A stretch of 64,000 bases of DNA. It comes from Thermomucor indicae-seudaticae. Its lineage: Eukaryota > Mucoromycota > Mucoromycetes > Mucorales > Lichtheimiaceae. This document shows, in pieces, positions 25,424 through 35,941 of this stretch. The notes beneath the pieces were generated by a model that was not told where the DNA came from, did no database searches, and saw only the letters and a program-made list of their open reading frames with translations. The stretch spans positions 21,869-85,868 of the forward strand of contig JSYX01000018.1 in the NCBI GenBank assembly GCA_000787465.1. The letters run 5' to 3'. Positions within the stretch are counted from its first letter, which is position 1; each line of letters starts with the position of its first letter. Both the position numbers and the translations under genes were made by a program.

Positions 25424-26851
25424 ATGGTAACGAAGCAACGGGAACTGGGTCTCCTTGAGAAATATCAGATTTCCAAGCAATTGGTGCATGCATATGGAAC
25501 CGTAACACTGACTACTGTGCTGGAGCATCCTCCAAGGCCGGCTGACGAGTCCCCAGAACACTTTTACTTATCGTGCCTCTATCCGGCCCTTGTGAAACTA
25601 GTACAAAAGCATCCACAGCTTTCGCTAGCAGTCGCCGACGCTGATCAGCCTTCTGCTCATTTCGTTCGAGTGCCAACTATAGACCTTTCTAAGATTGTTC
25701 GAATTGAATCTGCTGAATTCTGGGAAGTGACTAAGCAAGCGAGCAAGATCGAGGAACAAGTCAGGATCGAATTTGATTTACAGGATTTAAAGTTGCCGCT
25801 ATGGCGCCTTGCCGTTTATTGTCATTGCGAGCGTCCTCAGGCGTGTAGCATAACGTTGGCTTTTCAACACGCCATTGGCGACGGAAAAAGTCTTACCAAC
25901 TTTTGGCGTGATCTCCTGCACGAACTCAACCATACAGACCGCGTTATCGCAGGGCTCAGCGACTGGACGATCCAGTGCACCCCAGGGACTCTGCAGTTGC
26001 CTTATGAAGACCGTCACCCGCCCAAATCTGGCATATTTGACATTTGTCCAGTGTTGGCGACGTCGCTTGTCCGCAAGTATGTGCCGCGGCGCCTCGCTCG
26101 TCTACTATACGCAGGCATCGATAGCTGGGAAGGCGATTTCCCAGTTCGCACACCCACACCTCGCCACAACACCGTTCTTCGTATGGTGCAGATCGACGGT
26201 GAAACATGGAAAGCTGTATGCGACACTGCCAAAACGCGCTACAAGGTCACGCCGCACGCCGCCATCATGACCGCTCTGTTACTCGCCTGGTCCCAGTCTT
26301 ATCCGGAGCGGACAGTCCAAAGCGCGACGCCAGTCAATTGCCGATCGTTCTGTCAGCCGCCTGTTCCTGAAGACGAAATGGGTAACTTTGTAGGAAGCTA
26401 TACCTGTCTCTGGACGCTTCAGGATCTTCGGATGCCGTTCTGGTCCTTGGCTGTGCGGTACCAAAAACAGCTCCGTAACAACAAACGCGAAGCAGCCAAG
26501 CAAGCTAGTCTTCTCAGGTACCTTTCCAAGTATCCAGAGGATTATTGCAACATGTGGTACCAGAATAAGGCTATGTATGCCATGGGACGATCAGGTGGCA
26601 TCGAGCTGTCAGACCTCGGTTTAATGAAAACAACGACAGAAGGAGCCGGCGGGAGGTCTTGGAACGCCAAACAATTTTGGTTTTGTCAAAGCGCTCAGGT
26701 CTACACAGTTGGCTTGGGAGTTAATGCCATCAGCTCTGAAGACAGTATGTTTGCAACGCTTGGTTGGCAAAGGGGATCAGTTGACGAGGCAAAAATGGAC
26801 GCAATAGTACAGACATTTTCGGAGTTGCTGAAATCATGCCCAGAATTATAA
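25424..26851 (+). CDS. Alcohol O-acetyltransferase-like (condensation-fold) enzyme
   Basis: A single-exon frame of 475 codons, unusual in this intron-rich window. The ATG at 25424 begins MVTKQRELGLLEKYQISKQ. The active-site HxxxD is visible in LAFQHAIGDGKSLTNFW (about residue 150), preceded by LPLWRLAVYCHC, as in BAHD/condensation-fold acyltransferases and the fungal AATase family (PF07247). The C-terminal part has NFVGSYTCLW and GIELSDLGL, in the place of the family's second conserved region. The expected reaction is acyl transfer from acetyl-CoA to an alcohol (ester formation) or a related substrate, probably cytosolic or on lipid droplets. Length fits the family (about 480-530). The substrate is not predictable. 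It starts 184 bp after the LeuRS stop. Confidence 0.85.
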   Translation: MVTKQRELGLLEKYQISKQLVHAYGTVTLTTVLEHPPRPADESPEHFYLSCLYPALVKLVQKHPQLSLAVADADQPSAHFVRVPTIDLSKIVRIESAEFWEVTKQASKIEEQVRIEFDLQDLKLPLWRLAVYCHCERPQACSITLAFQHAIGDGKSLTNFWRDLLHELNHTDRVIAGLSDWTIQCTPGTLQLPYEDRHPPKSGIFDICPVLATSLVRKYVPRRLARLLYAGIDSWEGDFPVRTPTPRHNTVLRMVQIDGETWKAVCDTAKTRYKVTPHAAIMTALLLAWSQSYPERTVQSATPVNCRSFCQPPVPEDEMGNFVGSYTCLWTLQDLRMPFWSLAVRYQKQLRNNKREAAKQASLLRYLSKYPEDYCNMWYQNKAMYAMGRSGGIELSDLGLMKTTTEGAGGRSWNAKQFWFCQSAQVYTVGLGVNAISSEDSMFATLGWQRGSVDEAKMDAIVQTFSELLKSCPEL

Positions 26852-28967
26852 TAAATCGTGACATTAAAAAAAGGGGTTTGTTCTCATTTCCCCCTTTTTG
26901 ACAGATTTTTGTATTTTTTCGAATGTGAACATTTACTTTGAATAATACGTTTTCCTTGCTTACCTGTATTTAATTCCTCAATATGTCAAAAAATTCATAT
27001 AAAAATCTGTTTACAGAAGGTGCCCCGATGGTAATAGCGCAGAAGCCTCAAGTACCTGCTTTATTGTTTGAATTAATTAATTCGACGTAGAGAAAACGAG
27101 TCTCTATAATAAATAGGTTTTGTAAATCGCGTATTCTTGATTGCATCAAAAAGTGATTTGTCTGATAACGTATTTGCAAGCGAAAGCTTAATGGCCTTGT
27201 CTAGTTTCGGAGCGATTTATGCGTAGATCATTCGCAGATGAACGTCAACGGCGGGGCCAGCGTTGTTCTCATGCGGTTTGTGAGATTTACGCGAAAGAGC
27301 CATGCGAATATATTTTGATTCGTGAGAAATGGACAGCGTAAACATATTGTCCGCGAGTTTACTGCGCTGCTCAGCATCCTTTCTTCAGTACTAACTTGGC
27401 AAATATTTGCTGTTTATTGAGCTTCACACTGATACTGTACACTTTTTTGCCGGGTCAACCGTTTCGGCTCCCAACGCAAGATCGATCAGACATGGAAACT
27501 CACCACCGTCGTAAAAAACGCTCGCACAAAACAGCAGCAGCGTGCCTTGTCACAATCAGGGAAACTTATTTAATGCATACGCAGTGAAGAAAATGCCTTT
27601 ACCATGACAGCGAGAGATCCTCGGCGTTGATAACTGGCTTCATAGAACTGTTTGTAACACTGCTGGCGATGAGCGCACAGGTATCGTCACGAAAATAGAT
27701 ACATAATGTGAAACGATGTTTATGGTTTCCTGCTAGTTAATATCTTAAGTTGCTTATGTGAGAGTCCCTAAAAGATGAACATCCTCTAGCAAGATTTTGC
27801 CATACAGCAGTGCGTTGCTTCTAACGCTGACTCTAAACCATTATTACTTGCATTTATAATGTCTGGGTTACAAAAATATTGCGCTAGAAACTACCTGAAA
27901 CAACTGAATCAAGTGAGACACAGAACCACATAACTCTTCTCTAAGATAATCTGTCATTTCGCAAGTGTTGGTTCGTACAGGGGTGACACAGAAAGGTAAA
28001 CTTTGCTTCATGAAGTTATAGATATTCTATGAATTGACAGGGGCAAGGAAGGAACAGACAAATGAAGAACCAGGAACACGAGTCGACCCAATTTTTGCTA
28101 TTAACTCCATGGCAACACTGAAAAACATAGTATAGACCGATGTTTCTAATTACATGGTTGCTATAGTTCAGTAAAGGAAGATATCTAGTGTACAACGAAA
28201 CAGAATACGTAATAGCTACAAAGTTATAACGATTACGACGTTCAGATTGAGAGCAAACTGTGGGAAACTAGCTCTCTCGCAAAAGGGATACTGCTTATTT
28301 TGTGCCTCTCATTTTCATGAAAAAGCCGAAAAAATGTCAAAGACGGATAGTGCTGAAAGATCTTTTAAGCGACCGCAGAACAAATCAAAGATCTGGCAAA
28401 TTCCAGACAATGAGAGGAAACGTCCTTTCAGCATATCAATTATATAGAGATAACGCCAAAACAAAAATCATGTTTCTATGAGCAATTATTCGATCATAGA
28501 ACTAAACACTATTATAACTCCTGCCCATCTTTCACAGCAACAGCTATATCATTCTGATAATTCAATTGAAGTGACTGATACGACGGGATAGGTGAAGCTT
28601 GAGAAAGCAGTAACAAAATCGGTATAACCGTTTTCGAATGGGCTATTAACGAACGACCCGTACGAAAGATTAAGCACGAAATAGTCCTAAGTGGAAGGAT
28701 AATCCAATCCGACCTAACATACAATTTCAGAAAAGGGGCCCTTTTCTGACTGAAACTCTGAGGAACTAAAGGAGCCCCCAAAAAATGCGTGGCCGGAAAA
28801 AAAATCGAGGCTGAAAAAAATCGGGGGACCACTGTAATTTTATCGCTAAGGTACAAAAAGGTCGCATAGCGAGCCAATAACTGCATACGAGCGTGCCAGA
28901 TGGTGTCACGTAACTATTTAACGGGCTCTGAGTATCGACGTACAAGCAGGATATTTTTCTTTTCGAT
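26852..28967. other. Empty AT-rich 2.1 kb stretch
   Basis: No coding sequence I can support on either strand; the longest frames (28247-28447 plus, 28886-28512 minus) are unmatched. A near-perfect 23-bp palindrome lies at 28727-28749. A T-rich tract and a 3' UTR follow the acyltransferase. This could be a remnant of an old insertion, but I see no terminal repeats or transposase. Confidence 0.45.
28727..28749. repeat. 23-bp palindrome
   Basis: TCAGAAAAGGG and CCCTTTTCTGA flank a single central G, giving 11-bp perfect inverted arms. It sits about 220 bp upstream of the small Zn2Cys6 gene, so it could be a dimeric protein-binding site or a chance hairpin. Confidence 0.75.
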
Positions 28968-29369
28968 ATGTCATCGCCGAACGAACTTGTATTGGACTGC
29001 TGTGACGCTTCTGATGACTCCGACAGCAGCAATGGTGGCAATGTAGAAGAGGAGCCACCGAATCCAAAGGACTCGAAACCCTGCGAAAAAGCCCGAGTAA
29101 GGCACGTCCATCTAGCTTGCGAAAACTGCCGGAAAAAACACTATGCTTGCTCCAACGACCGTCCTTGCCCGCGCTGTATGCAAAATAATCTAACATGCAC
29201 TGACTTATCGCCAAAGCCACGTGGCCGCCCTAAAGGATCCAAGACCAAATCCGGAGCCATAGCCAAGCCCAAGCACAAGCCTGTAGCCAAACCCATAGTC
29301 AAGTCCATAGTCAAACCCATGGTCAAACGAATAGTCAGACCCGAACCAAATACAGACAACGGACAATAG
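28968..29369 (+). CDS. Small Zn2Cys6 / AT-hook DNA-binding protein
   Basis: A single-exon 133-aa protein. An acidic, Asp/Ser-rich N-terminus (about 40 residues) precedes a complete zinc cluster, CENCRKKHYAC then CPRCMQNNLTC, with spacing CX2CX6CX5CX2CX6C at about residues 51-78. Right after it comes PRGRPKGSK, a good AT-hook core (GRPKGS). Then a degenerate repeat of KP(I/V/M)VK units fills residues 100-125, and the protein stops. There is no fungal_trans domain and no coiled-coil dimerisation region. Zn2Cys6 proteins are usually 500-900 aa, so this is either a miniature DNA binder, a truncated copy of a larger factor, or exon 1 of a gene whose further exons I fail to see in the next 650 bp. 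Confidence 0.75.
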   Translation: MSSPNELVLDCCDASDDSDSSNGGNVEEEPPNPKDSKPCEKARVRHVHLACENCRKKHYACSNDRPCPRCMQNNLTCTDLSPKPRGRPKGSKTKSGAIAKPKHKPVAKPIVKSIVKPMVKRIVRPEPNTDNGQ

Positions 29370-30037
29370 GAGTTCTGATTGTACATACCTTGTAACTTGG
29401 TTACCTGTAATAATAGGATTCTGTGGCTCTTACTTTTGCACCCATATTTTTGGAACTACAATATGTCAGCTGCTGTTAATCTTTTATGAGCGACACCTGC
29501 GGCCTAATTTCAGGAAACTTTATCGTAATTAAAGATGTCTTTAAGCTAGTATAACTTTCGACATCGATAGCGTGTGGGAAACTGTCCTTGTCCGTAGTCA
29601 GCGTCACGAAACAGAACATCGGCTTGCTTATTTACTTACCCTAAGTCTCCTCGCGGGGTTCCCCACTCCCGTGCCACGCAGGAGATCAAAACGAGTCCAA
29701 TCACATGCGACACCCGCCGTCAGTGGTATCTATATTTATGTCATGTTATAGCACACTATGCATTAGTGAATAACTTCCCGTTGGTCTCACAGGATCCTCT
29801 GTGTAGCCTGTATATTTCGGTTCAATCGGCCATACATCTTCGTCAGTATTTTATTTGAAGCCTTCATTGGTTTCTAAGTATAATCCGTACTTTGTCTTAG
29901 AGTTTCGGTTGGCTTAGAGAGCTACGGATACTGAGGGCCATCACCAGGTTCAACGGTCGGGGCCAGAAATTGCTTAACGGTTTTTGTCTCGAACGAATTT
30001 TTTTGCATAGAGTTTAAACGTACCTCTTGTCAAGAAA
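29370..30037. other. Intergenic upstream of FCF1
   Basis: About 670 bp, mixed composition, with a GC-rich patch at 29650-29730. I see no gene, tRNA or repeat. The right part is the FCF1 promoter. Confidence 0.4.
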
Positions 30038-30919
30038 ATGGTATAACCCTTGGATCTATGTTCATCTTTGTCAGTAAATCGCTGATTTGCGGTCCATTCT
30101 AGGGTAAACAACGGAAAACGAGACAGATTGCCGCTGTAAAACGCATGATCAACCCCAAAGATGCGAGATTGTAAGTTCTAGATCATGTCTAGCTAGGTCG
30201 GTCATAATGCTTATTGAGGCGGTTAGAAAAGAGAATAAAGAGAAGCTAAAGAAGAAGGAGGAAGAGAAAGAAAAGGCCCTCGTGAGGGAAATGTAAGTGG
30301 CGAACTCTTCGTTGAACCCGATAACTTTTCTTTTGACATGAAGATTGTCGTTGTAGTCCCCAAGTGGCGTCGTCCATGTTCTTTCAGTACAATTCTGCGC
30401 TCGGCCCCCCTTATCATGTCCTTGTCGATACCAACTTTATCAACTTTTCGATTCAGAACAAACTAGAGCTCATCAAGTCCATGATGGACTGTCTTTATGC
30501 AAAGTGTGAGTGCAAAAGGTTAAAGAGATTGTCGGGTAAAAGACCACTCACAATCCATATCAGCCATTCCGTGCATAACGGATTGTGTGTTAGCAGAATT
30601 GGAGAAGCTAGGACCCAAGTATCGCATCGCTCTCAAGTAAGTGGTGTATACACGACCGGAATACTAGGCACGTTACTAAGTGGTGTGCAGGATCGCTCGA
30701 GACCCACGGTTCGAGCGGCTTCCGTGTTCACACAAGGGTACCTACGCAGATGACTGTTTGGTTCAACGCGTGATGCAACACAAGTGTTATATTGTTGCTA
30801 CATGCGATAAAGATCTGAAGCGTCGCATCCGTAAAATACCAGGTATTCCCATTATGTACATTTCAGGCCACAAGTACGTGATCGAGCGTCTCCCAGAGTT
30901 GGGTACGAACGCCTTCTAA
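30038..30919 (+). CDS. FCF1: rRNA-processing protein Fcf1/Utp24 (PIN endonuclease)
   Basis: A nucleolar SSU-processome PIN-domain nuclease that cleaves pre-rRNA at sites A1/A2. Six exons: 30038-30040 (the ATG alone), 30103-30170, 30227-30292, 30357-30505, 30564-30636 and 30691-30919, giving 195 aa (yeast 189). The N-terminus [19 protein letters not shown] and the Lys/Glu helix are typical. PIN acids are visible: [12 protein letters not shown] (first Asp), [13 protein letters not shown] (Asp, Glu), [12 protein letters not shown] (the DD pair) and [14 protein letters not shown]. The C-terminus [18 protein letters not shown] is invariant-looking. Because the only coding bases of exon 1 are ATG, the first intron interrupts directly after the start codon. 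The splice join after YAK gives a Ser where yeast has Cys; this is the least certain junction. Confidence 0.95.
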
Positions 30920-31541
30920 GTTGGGGGCGCGACACTCTTGTATATACACATATCTCTCATTATCCGTATCATGTCATTCTTCCCAAAAGATAAAGATGAA
31001 GCACCGGTATTTCGAGTTCACTGCAATATGTGACGTGTGAGATGTGATGAATCGGGTTTATTTGATCTTTGTGTGCCTCTTTGCCACAATGAGAAGGCAG
31101 ATCTGGGAAAGTGGGGTTTCTCCCGTTTCACATGCGTCGGAAGCTAACAAACATTAACTTACAACGGACCGTGTTGTGCTTGTTTCCGATTTTTATTGTA
31201 TTTATTTGTAATACACACAAGAGCCTTACACGCGTGAAGAATGTTTATTCTGATTGACAAAGGAAAATCTGTATACATGCAAGTAAGATTTCTGTCTTTG
31301 TGTTTCACGCTCCCGGTGTAACATAAAACACAGACCACCCAGCCATGTCACACAATGAAAATGGGGAGCGCTATCTCTGTGGATCAGTCACTGACTGAAA
31401 AGAAAGAGAAACAACATCAAGATGTATGTGTATATGCGATGTATGTGTATGTATAGTCGTACTTATAATATGCTGCAAAGTAGGGGACTCCACCTGAACA
31501 TGTAGTGTTTGTCCTTCCTGTACTTTCCAGTCAGTGTTATA
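30920..31541. other. Convergent 3' intergenic region (FCF1 / arrestin)
   Basis: 620 bp between two converging genes, AT-rich, with no coding content seen. Confidence 0.45.
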
Positions 31542-32691
31542 TTAGCATGCTGGGGATGAGATTGCCTCATCGTAAGCGGGAGGTGGGACAGAGTCAACAA
31601 GCCAAGAACGTCGCGGATTAAGCTTTGTGAGCCAAGAGGTAGGGCGGGCCTGAGCGGCAAGGGATGAAGAAGCGACAACAGCAGGAGAAGGAGGTGTTGT
31701 ATCGCTAGCTTGCTGATAGGCAGGTAAGGTAATATAGTTTTCAATGGCGTCCTTCAAAACAGATATGGGTGCATCCATGAGAATCTCTTTTGGGGACCCA
31801 TCCAACGCTGTGAAATGCAGCAAGATCTGGATCCAGTGACGAACACGAATGTTTGGGTTACAAGTGGACGGGTGGACCTGAAGTGTTTGTTTGTCTGGAA
31901 CACGAAAGACGCAGTGCAGTTCGTCTGGACGGGTCAGGCGGGGTTCGCTAGTCGGGACGAGTACGATTTCATGATGGAGGATGCGTGTGGTGCGTTTGAC
32001 TCGGGCCCGGAACTTTTGGCGCTCTATCAGTTTCACACAGACTTGTTCAACTGAAGCAGGTGGACGTGAGAAGGAGAACGAGAGCGCAAATGGGGTGCCT
32101 GGCGTGATATGGGCTGTTTCTACCAAGACATGAATTTCATCGTTGCCCAGCGTATGGGTTTGGCTAATGCAGCGAGGAAAACTATCCTGTGGTAGCCGTA
32201 CAAGCATCACTGAACGTTGCGTCTTTAGATAGGAGCTAAACAGAGGCCAAGCCGGCTTGACATGAACCTGACACATTAATTTGTAACGCACATGACCAAG
32301 CCCACACTCCACAGACTCGGATAGCGCATTAGACAACAGAATTTCAAAGGGGAAAGCATGGACGCCTTTCTTGAGTAGGATTGGGGCACGGCAGATAGGA
32401 ATAACCGAGTCTACCAGTACATGCTTGTCCCAGTGATCAGCATCTATGGAAATGAACGCTGGAACGAATAAGACACGATAGGTAATGATAACAGTTATAA
32501 TACAAACCTTCAGGCCATAAGGTTTTGGCTGTGCCCACAAATTGGATAGTGACGGAATGTACAAGTGCCGAGTGAGATAGCTGCAAGCGAATGAGACCGC
32601 GCAGAATGTTGATGGTATGTCTGTCTTTCGGCTGGCCGCGCAGGTAAACCACGGGTTCAACCAGGTCGATTGATAGTGATTTGCGAAACAT
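31542..32691 (-). CDS. Alpha-arrestin-like trafficking adaptor with PPxY motif
   Basis: An adaptor of the fungal arrestin-related type (Art/Rod/CreD), which links plasma-membrane cargo to a Nedd4-type ubiquitin ligase. Exons 32691-32508 and 32458-31542 give 366 aa. The arrestin N-domain shows VVYLRGQPKDRHTINILRG and LVHSVTIQFVGTAKTLWPEG. The C-domain has the family's ALSESVECGLGHVRYKLMC followed by VKPAWPL and the LVETAHITPGTPFALSFSF strand. The tail is Ser/Pro-rich and ends PPPAYDEAISSPAC, supplying a PPxY docking motif for a WW-domain ligase. The start is the ATG at 32691 (MFRKSLSIDL). The length is shorter than most yeast ARTs (500-1100 aa), near that of compact filamentous-fungal arrestins. 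Cargo is unknown. Confidence 0.9.
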
Positions 32692-33100
32692 TGCACAAAA
32701 TTTTTCCTGTTGGGTGGCAAAAAAGAAGAAACAGAGAAGAAGTGGAAAGAAGGACAAAAGAAGAGATAAAGAATGAAATACTCCTTATCCAGATGAGGAA
32801 CTCCTGCATGCGTTCAACCTTGAGGCAAATCTCACCGTTTTCTCCTAGGTTCATTATCCAATCGATGGACAAGCTTACGGATGATGAAACGGGGGCGGTT
32901 ATCGTTGGTTAAAGATCGGCTTTTTTTGTCTGCTGACAAGGAAGCTTTTCAGTTTCACATCCGATCTCTACATTTGCTTTAAAAACTCATCCTTCCCTTT
33001 CCCTTCTCTTCCTTTCTTTCTCCTTTCTATCTGCAGACCAGCAACTCGATTACGCATCCAGACAAGCACACAATACTTATTTCCTTTTCACCCGGCTGAT
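32692..33100. promoter_or_regulatory. Divergent promoter (arrestin / kinase)
   Basis: 409 bp shared by two divergent genes. A pyrimidine-rich block at about 32990-33035 (TTTCCC/TTCT repeats ending CTGCAG) lies 65-110 bp before the kinase ATG, like the CT-boxes near fungal start sites. It could alternatively be the acceptor end of a 5' UTR intron. Confidence 0.45.
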
Positions 33101-35040
33101 ATGCCTTCTCTTGTGAACCAGCGGTACGATTTGGTGACGCCAGAGCGCTCTGTGCCGACCAGCCCCACCTTGTCCGCTGCAACGGTAACACACACAACTG
33201 CTACTTCTCGTCATGAGCATCACGGAGAACAGGCTACTGCGCCTGCAGTTGATTTCTCAGAATTAACGAGGCGACTCCAGAATGCTGCATCAAGGGCGTC
33301 CTGCGCCTCATCGCGGCCACGTTCGCAGCTCTTTCAGTCTTCCAAGCCACCTTCACCCTCTGCTTCGTCGTCCACCTCCTCTACCTCCTCTTCCTCGTTC
33401 CGGTTCCTGCCTGCTGCGTCTAATTCAACCTCTACCCCGGCTCCCAAGGTGCCTCAACTGCCAGCCAATAACAGTAATCCGCGACCTCCGCTCGTCCACA
33501 GACCTGCAAGCACTTCTTGTGCTACACCCTCGCAATTCATCTTCAAGAAGCCAGAATACAATCAGCATTATCACCAAACACACTTTCATCATCATCAGCC
33601 TCCTCCACCAGCGGACGGCACAGCAGCTCACGGACCGTCTACGAGCGCAGCATCGTCGTCAAGAGATTTATTCCTTGTCTGGTCTGATCTGCGACGGTTC
33701 TTTGTCTCCGCAGAGTCATCTCCGCCATCTTCCGCATCTTCATCCATTATCAATGTGGACGCCGTGACTACTGAAGATAACAAAGCGCCCCCGCCGAGCA
33801 ACAGCAATAAGGCCACGTTTGCCAATCAATTTCGTCAAGATATCGAGGGACGTTATGGGAAATGGGGTAAGGCAATCCTACACAGGGAGTCCTAATAGAG
33901 CTATTGACGGGGAGGGCTCCTACTTTCCAGGCCGCTACATTGGCAAAGGTGCGGGCGGCTCTGTGCGACTGATAAGGCGGGCGACTGACGGCAAGACTTT
34001 TGCGGTTAAGCGTTTTCGAAAGCAGCTGCCCCACGAGACCGATAAGGATTACATCAAGAAGGTTACAGCTGAGTTTTGCATTGGGTCCACACTACATCAT
34101 CCCAATGTCATTGAAACACTTGATATCATTCAAGAAGGCAATCTGTTTTATGAAATAATGGAATATGCGCCAAACGACCTTTTCAGCATCGTCATGAGTG
34201 GAATGATGTCACGCGAAGAAATAGCGTGCTGCTGGCGCCAACTACTGCAAGGCCTGGAGTATTTGCATAGCATGGGAATTGCTCATCGCGATCTCAAACT
34301 CGATAACCTTGTCCTGGACCATCTTGGCATCTTGAAAATCATTGACTTTGGATGCTCTTGCGTCTTTAAATACCCTTTTGAAAATACCATCACCCGCTGC
34401 AAAGGTATGTGCCACCAAGGTTCCCCTCTAAATGCTTGCTTGATCACCTTACAGAATTCGTCTAGGCATTTGCGGCTCTGATCCATATATTGCTCCAGAG
34501 TTACACACGCAACCGACGTACGACCCACGGCAGTCGGACGTATGGTCATGCGGGATCATCTTTATCTGCATGACAATTAGACGATTCCCCTGGCGGAACT
34601 CACGCACGGCTGATCCATCTTTTCGAGCCTTCGCTACAAACCAAAACCATCAACAATTGCGTTTGTTGAAGCAGCTGCCCCGGGAAGCGCGACCTGTAAT
34701 GGCCGGTATCATGGAAATCAATCCAACGCGTCGGTCGACCTTAAGCAGTATCATGTCTGACGCATGGGTGAAGCAGATTGACGTCTGTACAGCGGCTGAG
34801 CCGGGTGCTCGCCATGTACATCACGTCCTTTCGCCGCCCATTCTGACGGATCCTCAGCAGCAGCAACGTGGCAATCTTGTTGCCGTTACTGCCGAGCCGC
34901 CTGGAGCCGTTGCCGAGAAAGAGAAAAGACGGCGTCAGCAGCTATTTGTCCAACAACAACCACCAGCACAACAACAACAACAACAAGGAGCTAGTCGACC
35001 CAGCTCACCGCAACCAGCACATAAACCTTCTCCACCTTAA
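33101..35040 (+). CDS. Ser/Thr protein kinase, Hal4/Sat4/Npr1-like
   Basis: A kinase of the fungal family that stabilises nutrient and ion transporters at the plasma membrane. Exons 33101-33866, 33931-34404 and 34466-35040 give 604 aa. Residues 1-250 are disordered (Ser, Pro, His-rich). The catalytic domain follows: GKGAGGSV loop at about 260, the VAIK Lys in TFAVKRF (Lys 282), HRDLKLDN with catalytic Asp 376, IDFGCS (Asp 394), [10 protein letters not shown] and [11 protein letters not shown]. The [10 protein letters not shown] and [11 protein letters not shown] stretches resemble the Hal4/Npr1 group. The C-terminal tail is Gln-rich ([13 protein letters not shown]). Intron 2 falls inside the activation segment. 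With the divergent alpha-arrestin next door it could belong to the same transporter-control circuit, but that is inference from family roles only. Confidence 0.92.
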
Positions 35041-35324
35041 TTAAAGCAAAAAGAAATTGTATAATCCTTCTCTGTTGACGGACAAAAAGATTTACATTTT
35101 GCATTTCAACAAGATAGTAATAATCCATGCATAACACAGCCGGTCCCCTTCATGTCATTGTTATTATTTTTGGCAACAAAAAGAGGAATCATATTTTCTG
35201 TCTCTCAACAAAAGGATGACGCATTACCGAATTCGGTCGGGCCAGGCCACGTGTCACCCCTTTTTTAGCTGATCGCGTCCCTGCTGACTTTCGCTATTCT
35301 CTTTCTTGCCTGTTCATTTTCATC

Positions 35325-35834
35325 ATGGAGAAATTCAAGGAGGTAATGAATAAGCAACTTGTAGACTATGCATGACGGAGAAACGGAGAGAGCTTATTTG
35401 GAGGGTAAACATAGAAACTCGCTAACCTTCGCGCCGAGGCTGATGCCGCTACCGCGCACGCTGATGAACTCGAGGAGCAAGTGAAGCAGCTTGAAGCCGA
35501 ACACACAGCCAAGGACCACGAGATCTTGTCTTTGCAAATCAGAGTCAAGAACCTTGAGGAAGCTCTCGAAAAGACAGAGAGCCAGCTTCAGGAGATGTCT
35601 GCAAAGTGAGTCGAGGTTTTTCTCTATCCTTTTTTAACGATCAGGAACAAACTCTTGGCGGGAACTTTCAGGTTCAATGAAGCCGATCTCAAGGCCGAAG
35701 AGGCGCAGCGTCGTGTGACCTCATTGGAAAACGACTTGGCAGAAAATGAACAAAAGCACGAGGAGTTGTTGGAAAAATACAAGTTGGCAAAGGCCGAACT
35801 GGACGACTTGTCGCGTCAAATGGACGAATTGTAA
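35325..35834 (+). CDS. TPM1: Tropomyosin, short form
   Basis: An actin-filament coiled-coil protein. Exons 35325-35342, 35415-35605 and 35672-35834 join to 123 aa. It begins MEKFKE then KLANLRAEADAATAHADELE, matching the fungal tropomyosin N-terminus, and ends KYKLAKAELDDLSRQMDEL, matching the C-terminal overlap region. In between, regular heptads run without proline or break. Yeast Tpm2 and fission yeast Cdc8 are 161 aa (four actin-binding periods). This one lacks about 38 residues, close to one period, from the middle. Splice junctions are clean (K|FNEADL) and the frame closes. An overlooked exon is possible, but introns of 72 and 66 nt leave little room. Divergent from nothing; it is tail-to-tail with TVP18. 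Confidence 0.9.
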
Positions 35835-35941
35835 AACACCATCGACTAACATTGGCATCATCGCGCAACATCCATTCCCCTCGTCCCATATATTGCCTTT
35901 TCCTTATATAAACAACGTGTTCCTTTTTTTCCTTCGCTGAA

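Noticed and set aside
29640..29740. GC-rich patch considered as a tRNA
   Set aside because: No cloverleaf or B-box (GGTTCRANYCC) could be drawn; no tRNA is seen anywhere in the window.
33282..33767. 161-codon frame inside the kinase N-terminus
   Set aside because: A shadow of the Ser/Pro/His-rich kinase exon in another frame.
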